Under the pieces are notes generated by a model. The model saw nothing but the letters and a program-made list of their open reading frames with translations, searched no databases and was not told the origin of the DNA. A stretch of 11,154 nucleotides of DNA from an uncultured Solimonas sp. GTDB lineage: Bacteria; Pseudomonadota; Gammaproteobacteria; Nevskiales; Nevskiaceae. Shown here one piece after another: positions 6,515 to 11,154 of this stretch. Location of the stretch: the NCBI GenBank assembly GCA_946478985.1, contig CAMLDZ010000105.1, forward strand, positions 1 to 11,154, given 5' to 3'. The first letter of the stretch is position 1; the number at the start of each line of letters is the position of its first letter. Both the position numbers and the translations under genes were made by a program.

Positions 6515-9201
6515 GTTCGGTCGCCACCACTTGCCCCTACTGCGGCGTCGGCTGCGGCGTGCTGGCGCGTGCCGATGCGCGGCCGGTCGCCGGCGACGGC
6601 GCGCATCCGGCCAATCTCGGCCGGCTGTGCGTCAAGGGCAGCGCGCTGGCCGAGACCCTCGTCGAGCAGAACCGCCTGCTGCATCCGATGATCCGCCAGA
6701 GCGGCCTGGGCACTCCCGAGGCCATGCGCCGCGCCGGCTGGGACGAGGCCCTGGATCTGGTGGCGCGCCGTTTTGCGCACACCATCGAGGCCTACGGCCC
6801 GGACAGCGTCGCCTTCTATGTCTCCGGCCAGCTGCTGACTGAAGACTATTACGTCGCCAACAAGCTGATGAAGGGCTTCATCGGCTCGGCCAACATCGAC
6901 ACCAACTCGCGGCTGTGCATGTCGTCGGCCGTGGCCGGCCACAAGCGCGCCTTCGGTGAGGATGTCGTGCCGGGCTGCTACGAGGACTTCGAGCAGGCCG
7001 ACATGATCGTGCTGGTCGGCTCCAACACCGCCTGGTGCCATCCGGTGCTGTTCCAGCGCATCGCTGCTGCCAAGGAGAAGCGGCCGGATCTCTATGTGGT
7101 CGTGGTCGATCCGCGGCGCACCACCACCTGCGATATCGCCGACCTGCATCTGCCGCTGGCGCCCGGCAGCGATGTGCGCCTGTTCAACGGCCTGCTGGCC
7201 TGGCTGGCGGCGCACGGCGCGATCGACGCGAAGTTTGTCGCCGAGCACACCCGCGGTCTCGACGCCGCGCTGCGCGTGGCGCAGGGCAGCGCCGGCGACA
7301 TCGAGCGGCTGGTCCGCTACAGCGGCCTGCAGCGCGACAAGCTGGAAACCTTCTTTGCCAGGTTCGCGGCGACCGAGAAGGTCGTCACGCTGTTCTCGCA
7401 GGGCGTCAACCAGTCGGGGCAGGGCACCGACAAGGTCAACAGCATCATCAACTGTCACTTGCTGACCGGCCGCATCGGCCGGCCCGGCATGGGGCCGTTC
7501 TCGATGACCGGCCAGCCCAATGCCATGGGCGGGCGCGAAGTCGGCGGCCTGGCCAACACCCTGGCCGCGCACATGGAGCTCGGCGACGCCGACGACCGCA
7601 GCCGTGTCCAGCGCTTCTGGGCTTCGCCGCGGATCGCGCAGCAGCCGGGCCTCAAGGCAGTGGATCTGTTCGAGGCGGTCTATGACGGCCGCATCAAGGC
7701 GATCTGGATCATGGCGACCAATCCGGTGGTCAGCCTGCCGGACGCCAACCGCGTCCGCGAGGCGCTGCGCCGCTGCGAATTCGTCGCCGTCTCCGACACC
7801 GTCCGCGATACCGACACCGCCGCTCTTGCGCACGTGCTGCTGCCGGCGGTGGGCTGGGGCGAGAAGGACGGCACGGTCACCAATTCCGAGCGCTGCATCT
7901 CGCGCCAGCGCGCCTTCCGACCGGCCAGCGGCGAAGCCCGGCCGGACTGGTGGGCTCTGGCCGAAGTCGGCAAGCGCATGGGCTGGACCGCGGCTTTCGA
8001 CTATGCCGATCAGCACCAGATTTTCGACGAGCATGCGCGGCTGTCGATGTTCGAGAACGACGGCCGCCGCTTTTTCGACATCCGCGGCCTCAGCGGCCTG
8101 ACGCGCGACGAATACGACGCCCTGGCACCGATCTGCTGGCCGGTGCGCGAGCGCGGCGTCGGCACGCAGCGCTTGTTCGGCGACGGCCGCTTCGCGCATC
8201 CCGACGGCCGCGCGGCGTTCGTGCCTACCGCGCCGGTGGCGCCGGCGCACGCGCCGGACGAGCAGTACCCGCTGGTGCTCAACACCGGCCGCATCCGCGA
8301 TCAATGGCACACCATGACGCGCACCGGCCTGGCGCCGACGCTCGGCGCGCATCTCCCCGAACCCTTCATCGATCTGCACCCGGCCGATGCGCTGTCCAGC
8401 GGCGTCCGGGAGAACGGCCTGGCCCGCGTCAGCTCGCAGTGGGGCAGTGTGGTGGCGCGGGTGCGCCTGTCCGGCGAGATGCGCCGCGGCCAGATCTTCG
8501 TGCCGATTCACTGGAACGAGCAGTTTGCATCCGACGCGCGGATCGGTGCGGTGGTCAATCCGGTCGTCGATCCGATCTCCGGCGAGCCGGAGTTCAAGCA
8601 CACGCCGGTGCGCGTCGACGAGTTCCGTGCCGACTGGCAGGGCGTGGTGTTCTCGCGCGAGCCGCTCGACACCGAGCAGCTGGCCTGGTGGGTGCGGGTG
8701 CAGACCGCGCAGGCGCAGCGCTACGAATTCGCCGGTCGCGGCCCTTGCGCCGATCGCTCGCGATGGGCGCGCACGCTGTTGCGCGTCGAGGCGAGCGATG
8801 CGGACTGGATCGAGTATCGCGACGACAGCGCCGGCATCTATCACGCTGCCTGGCTGGTCGATGGCCGCCTGCAGGGCTGTGTCTATATCGCGCCGCCGGC
8901 GATGCTGCCGCAGCGCGGCTGGCTGGCCGACCTGTTCGTGCGTGTGCGGCTGACGCCGCGCGATCGCCAGAGTCTGCTTGCCGCCGCGCCGATCGGCGCC
9001 GGCGCCGACGCCGGCCCGCTGGTCTGCAGCTGCTTCCGCGTCGGCCGCAACACCATCGTCAAGGCGATCCGCGAGCAGAACCTGACGACGCCCAAGCAGG
9101 TCACTGCCTGCGTCAAGGCCGGCGGTAACTGCGGTTCCTGCGTGCCGGAGATTCGTTCGCTGATCGCCGAGTGCGCGGTGGCCGACGAAGCGCTGGTCTG
9201 A
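6511..9201 (+). CDS. nasA: Assimilatory nitrate reductase, catalytic subunit
   Basis: This 896-residue cytoplasmic molybdoenzyme reduces nitrate to nitrite. The N-terminal 4Fe-4S ligands are C8, C11, C15 (TTCPYCGVGCGV) and C40 (RLCVKG). The molybdenum-coordinating cysteine is expected at C136, inside NSRLCMSSAVAGHKRA. Further bis-MGD oxidoreductase blocks follow, such as FSQGVNQSGQGTDKVN, TGQPNAMGGREVGG and IMATNPVVSLPD, and then the molybdopterin dinucleotide-binding domain (NTGRIRDQWHTMTRTG). The last 60 or so residues are a BFD-like 2Fe-2S module with C839-x-C841 and C874-x2-C877, as in Klebsiella-type NasA. ATG 6511 is chosen because MSSVATTCPYCG matches known N-termini and overlaps the stop of the small ORF. 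A GTG at 6454 would add 19 residues with no family support. The gap between C15 and C40 is slightly short for the family. Electrons probably come from the upstream FAD protein; the cofactor comes from the pathway of the two genes downstream. Confidence 0.96.
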   Translation: MSSVATTCPYCGVGCGVLARADARPVAGDGAHPANLGRLCVKGSALAETLVEQNRLLHPMIRQSGLGTPEAMRRAGWDEALDLVARRFAHTIEAYGPDSVAFYVSGQLLTEDYYVANKLMKGFIGSANIDTNSRLCMSSAVAGHKRAFGEDVVPGCYEDFEQADMIVLVGSNTAWCHPVLFQRIAAAKEKRPDLYVVVVDPRRTTTCDIADLHLPLAPGSDVRLFNGLLAWLAAHGAIDAKFVAEHTRGLDAALRVAQGSAGDIERLVRYSGLQRDKLETFFARFAATEKVVTLFSQGVNQSGQGTDKVNSIINCHLLTGRIGRPGMGPFSMTGQPNAMGGREVGGLANTLAAHMELGDADDRSRVQRFWASPRIAQQPGLKAVDLFEAVYDGRIKAIWIMATNPVVSLPDANRVREALRRCEFVAVSDTVRDTDTAALAHVLLPAVGWGEKDGTVTNSERCISRQRAFRPASGEARPDWWALAEVGKRMGWTAAFDYADQHQIFDEHARLSMFENDGRRFFDIRGLSGLTRDEYDALAPICWPVRERGVGTQRLFGDGRFAHPDGRAAFVPTAPVAPAHAPDEQYPLVLNTGRIRDQWHTMTRTGLAPTLGAHLPEPFIDLHPADALSSGVRENGLARVSSQWGSVVARVRLSGEMRRGQIFVPIHWNEQFASDARIGAVVNPVVDPISGEPEFKHTPVRVDEFRADWQGVVFSREPLDTEQLAWWVRVQTAQAQRYEFAGRGPCADRSRWARTLLRVEASDADWIEYRDDSAGIYHAAWLVDGRLQGCVYIAPPAMLPQRGWLADLFVRVRLTPRDRQSLLAAAPIGAGADAGPLVCSCFRVGRNTIVKAIREQNLTTPKQVTACVKAGGNCGSCVPEIRSLIAECAVADEALV

Positions 9202-9272
9202 TTCCCGCCCTCCGCGGTCCGTACTGAAGGCCTGAGCTTGTGCGGCGTCGGCATGCCCGGGTGGCGCAACCG

Positions 9273-9294
9273 GTTATTCACGCGGGTGAATAAC
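9273..9294. promoter_or_regulatory. Palindromic operator upstream of mobA
   Basis: GTTATTCAC (9273-9281) and GTGAATAAC (9286-9294) are exact reverse complements separated by GCGG. The site is AT-rich in a GC-rich setting. Its centre is about 40 bases before the start predicted from the -10 hexamer, the usual place for an activator touching polymerase. It does not match the FNR (TTGAT-N4-ATCAA) or CRP consensus. A ModE-like or other dimeric regulator is possible, but I cannot name it. Confidence 0.55.
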
Positions 9295-9310
9295 GTGGCA
9301 AAAGCCGGCG

Positions 9311-9316
9311 TAGAAT
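9311..9316 (+). promoter_or_regulatory. Probable -10 element of mobA-moaA
   Basis: TAGAAT differs from TATAAT at one base. No good -35 element stands 17 bases upstream; instead the right arm of the palindrome covers that place, as in activator-dependent promoters. A start near 9323 would give a leader of about 32 bases before the mobA ATG. Confidence 0.4.
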
Positions 9317-9354
9317 GTCCGCACGCACCTGCACGAGATGCCGCGCGTCTGCCG

Positions 9355-9990
9355 ATGAACCCGAAGTCCCGCCAGCCTGCCCAAAGCGATACCAGCCGGA
9401 TCGAAGCTGTGATCCTGGCGGGCGGTCGTGGCCGGCGCATGGGCGGCGCCGACAAGGGGCTGCTGCCGCTGCAGGGCCGGCCGCTGGTGGCGCATGTGCA
9501 GGCGGCGCTGCAAGCGCAGGTGGCGCGGCTGGTCATCAGCGCCAACCGCAACCGGCGGCAGTACGCCGCGCTGTCGGGTGTCGAGGTCTGTGCCGACCGC
9601 TGGGAAGATTTCCGCGGTCCGCTCGCCGGTATCGACGCCGGTTTCGCGGCGACGATGGCGCCGTGGCTGCTGGCAGTGCCGGCCGACATGCCTGGCCTGC
9701 CGGACGATCTGGTGGCGCAGCTGCGTGCCGGGCTTGCCGACGGCACGCGCGCGGTTTATGCGCAGATCGACGGCGATCCGGTCTATCCCTTGTGCCTGCT
9801 GCACCGCGAGCTGGCCGCCGATCTGCACGACAGCGTGCAGCGCGGCGAGCATGCGGTTGGTCTCTGGCTGCGCCGCCATACGGCGCGCGCGGTGGCGATC
9901 CATGGCTGGGCGGCGCTGCCGCGCAACCTCAACACCCCGGAACGGCTGTGCGAGGCACAAGGCGCGGCCGCGGTGTGGATGCACGAATGA
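9355..9990 (+). CDS. mobA: Molybdenum cofactor guanylyltransferase MobA
   Basis: This 211-residue cytoplasmic enzyme links GMP from GTP to molybdopterin, making the MGD cofactor used as a pair by NasA. The nucleotidyltransferase signature is at residues 21-35 (LAGGRGRRMGGADKG, with K34 expected to bind phosphate). The metal-binding aspartate is D111 in PADMPGLPDD, and the conserved PVYPLCLLHREL follows. The family is usually around 190-200 residues; the excess is a polar N-terminal extension of about 15 residues before IEAVILAGG. ATG 9355 is the only ATG shortly before the signature, though it has no clear Shine-Dalgarno sequence. A TTG at 9238 would run through the palindromic promoter region and is unlikely. 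The stop overlaps the moaA start by ATGA. Its place next to nasA makes sense, because nitrate reductase is a main consumer of bis-MGD. Confidence 0.93.
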   Translation: MNPKSRQPAQSDTSRIEAVILAGGRGRRMGGADKGLLPLQGRPLVAHVQAALQAQVARLVISANRNRRQYAALSGVEVCADRWEDFRGPLAGIDAGFAATMAPWLLAVPADMPGLPDDLVAQLRAGLADGTRAVYAQIDGDPVYPLCLLHRELAADLHDSVQRGEHAVGLWLRRHTARAVAIHGWAALPRNLNTPERLCEAQGAAAVWMHE

Positions 9991-10967
9991 GCGCCGCCAA
10001 GCTCCTCGACCAGCACGGCCGGCGCAAGCGCAAGCTGCGCATCTCGCTGACCGACCGCTGCAACTTCCGCTGCCGCTACTGCATGCCCGAGCATCCGCAG
10101 TGGCTGCCGAAAGCGCAGATCCTCAGCGTCGACGAGATCGTCCGCGTCGCACGGATCATGGTCGCCGACGGCATCACGCACATTCGCCTGACCGGTGGCG
10201 AGCCGCTGCTGCGGCGTGATCTGCTCGAGGTCGTGAAAGCGCTGAACGGCCTGCGCGCGCACGGCTTGCAACGCCTGTCGATGACCAGCAACGCCTCGCT
10301 GCTGGCGCCGCTGGCCGCGCCCCTGGCGGCGGCGGGGCTCGATGATCTCAACATCAGCCTCGACAGCGTCACGCCGGCGGTGTTCGCGCGCATGACCGGC
10401 CGCGAACTGGCGCCGGTGATCGCCGGCATCGACGCCGCCGTCGCCGCCGGCCTGCCGCTCAAGCTCAACAGCGTGCTGCTGCGCGGCGACAACGACGGCG
10501 AGATCGTCGCGCTGAGCGCCTGGGCGCGCGCCCGCGGATTGCCGCTGCGCTTCATCGAGTACATGCCGCTGGACGCGCCCGGCCGCTGGCAGCGCGAGGC
10601 GGTGGTCAGCGAGGCGGAGATCGTCGCCCAGTTGCAGGCGCAGCACCGCGTCGAGCGACTGCCGCGCAGCGCCGATCCGGCGACGCGCTACCGCATCGAC
10701 GACGACTACGAGATCGGCGTGATCTCCACCGTCAGCAATCCGTTCTGCGCCAGCTGCGATCGCCTGCGCATCACCGCCACCGGCGATCTCTATACCTGCC
10801 TGTTCGCCGCCAGCGGCGTGCCGCTGCGCGAGCGTCTGCGCGGCGGCGCCGTCGATGCCGAACTGACCGAGCTGATCCGCGACGCGGTCTGGCACAAGAA
10901 GGCGGGCTATGCGGCCCAGCCCGGCCCGGTCGAGCGGCCGGTGACGATGCACGCGATGGGCGGCTAG
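9987..10967 (+). CDS. moaA: GTP 3',8-cyclase MoaA (radical SAM)
   Basis: This 326-residue radical SAM enzyme turns GTP into 3',8-cyclo-7,8-dihydro-GTP, the first step of molybdenum cofactor synthesis. The SAM-binding 4Fe-4S ligands are C25, C29 and C32 (CNFRCRYCMPE). TGGEPLLRRDL contributes to SAM binding. The C-terminal 4Fe-4S cluster that holds GTP is bound by C254, C257 and C271 (FCASCDRLRI, then YTCLFA). The protein ends in GG, the conserved C-terminal tail needed for catalysis in this family. Length matches E. coli MoaA (329). The ATG shares bases with the mobA stop (ATGA), so translation is coupled. Putting the first and the last enzymes of the pathway together, without moaBCDE or moeA nearby in the window, implies the middle steps lie elsewhere. 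Confidence 0.96.
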   Translation: MSAAKLLDQHGRRKRKLRISLTDRCNFRCRYCMPEHPQWLPKAQILSVDEIVRVARIMVADGITHIRLTGGEPLLRRDLLEVVKALNGLRAHGLQRLSMTSNASLLAPLAAPLAAAGLDDLNISLDSVTPAVFARMTGRELAPVIAGIDAAVAAGLPLKLNSVLLRGDNDGEIVALSAWARARGLPLRFIEYMPLDAPGRWQREAVVSEAEIVAQLQAQHRVERLPRSADPATRYRIDDDYEIGVISTVSNPFCASCDRLRITATGDLYTCLFAASGVPLRERLRGGAVDAELTELIRDAVWHKKAGYAAQPGPVERPVTMHAMGG

Positions 10968-11154
10968 GGCCTGTTAACGCTATGGCCGCCGCTGTGATGT
11001 CACCCGCTTTGCGGCCAGGCAAGGCGCGACGAAGGAGTTTGGTGGTTCCAAATGACTGAGGAGCAACGCCGCATGGCCGCAAAGCGGGTGGCACCCCGAA
11101 GGGGCGGGACCGTTTTGGCGCATCGCGGCGTCATGACTCGCTCGTGTACGTCCA
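10968..11154. repeat. Non-coding repeat-like element after moaA
   Basis: No gene is visible here. The stretch is built from inverted repeats. CACCCGCTTTGCGGCC (11001-11016) is the exact reverse complement of 11075-11090, and the pairing extends three more bases outward with one wobble. Inside the 58-base spacer, AGTTTGG and CCAAATGACT form a smaller imperfect hairpin. A short hairpin CCCC-GAA-GGGG follows at 11094-11104. The octamer ATGGCCGC occurs at both 10982 and 11073. The structure and lack of coding suggest a dispersed REP/MITE-like element, which may also act as a terminator for the operon. The element seems to run past the window end, so its right border is not visible. Confidence 0.55.

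Larger units (their letters stand above)
9202..9354 (+). promoter_or_regulatory. Intergenic region between nasA and mobA
   Basis: This 153-base gap breaks the tight packing of the operon. It has no gene I can support. It holds a 22-base palindrome (9273-9294) and a -10-like hexamer (9311-9316), so mobA-moaA probably has its own promoter besides any read-through from nasA. I see no clear terminator after nasA. Confidence 0.6.

Noticed and set aside
6472..8844. Minus-strand open frame opposite nasA (790 codons)
   Set aside because: Codon-bias shadow with no motifs. NasA motifs cover the whole plus strand here.
9202..9272. Terminator directly after nasA
   Set aside because: No stem followed by a T-run is visible; only short GC matches without a tail.
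9315..9986. In-frame extension upstream of moaA (224 codons from ATG 9315)
   Set aside because: It lies in another frame across mobA, is Ala/Arg/Gly-rich without motifs, and moaA has a normal-length start at 9987 coupled to the mobA stop.
9783..10952. Minus-strand open frame opposite moaA (389 codons)
   Set aside because: Shadow of the high-GC moaA and mobA codons; no family resemblance.
1..11154. CRISPR array, tRNA, rRNA, phage or transposase genes
   Set aside because: No regularly spaced repeats, no tRNA-like cloverleaf and no integrase or transposase motifs were seen on either strand.

Overview
The window is a stretch of high-GC proteobacterial DNA. Its core is a complete nitrate-assimilation gene cluster, with every coding sequence on the + strand. 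The strong G/C bias at third codon positions, a sigma-54-type promoter, the NarK/NirB/NasA protein types and ATGA-coupled genes all fit a free-living proteobacterium. The protein flavour suggests a gammaproteobacterium, perhaps of the Nevskiales/Xanthomonadales kind, but I cannot prove the taxon from the sequence alone.

Layout. (1) Positions 1-483 hold the 3' end of a cell-envelope gene: the last residues of an OmpA-type peptidoglycan-binding domain, an Ala/Pro linker with a Met/His copper-type motif, and a C-terminal blue-copper (cupredoxin) domain. A strong stem-loop terminator follows at 499-530. (2) Positions 484-840 form a 357-base regulatory region. It holds a near-perfect -24/-12 promoter at 726-741, a 21-base palindrome just upstream with TGCACC/GGTGCA half-sites, and further GCAC/GTGC half-sites. 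(3) Positions 841-9201 hold narK (nitrate/nitrite transporter), nirB (siroheme nitrite reductase), a fusion of NirD with a NasC-like FAD/NAD(P) oxidoreductase, a probable 28-codon Arg-rich leader ORF, and nasA (molybdopterin nitrate reductase with its own C-terminal 2Fe-2S module). (4) A 153-base gap follows, with a 22-base palindrome about 40 bases upstream of a predicted start. Then come mobA and moaA, overlapping by ATGA, which supply the molybdenum cofactor needed by NasA. (5) From 10968 to the end there is non-coding DNA with a large nested inverted repeat that looks like a dispersed repeat element.

How it works together. NarK imports nitrate. NasA reduces nitrate to nitrite with electrons probably supplied by the FAD oxidoreductase. 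NirB, with the NirD domain, reduces nitrite to ammonium. MoaA and MobA act at the first and last stages of making the bis-MGD cofactor. The most notable points are the NirD-oxidoreductase fusion, which would physically join the nitrite and nitrate reductase modules; the small ORF coupled to nasA; the two unexplained palindromic operators; and the OmpA-cupredoxin fusion. I see no sign of a wholly unknown multigene system. The core is a recognisable pathway with unusual joins and control sites. No regulator gene (NtrC, NasT/NasS, NasR) and no siroheme synthase lies inside the window.
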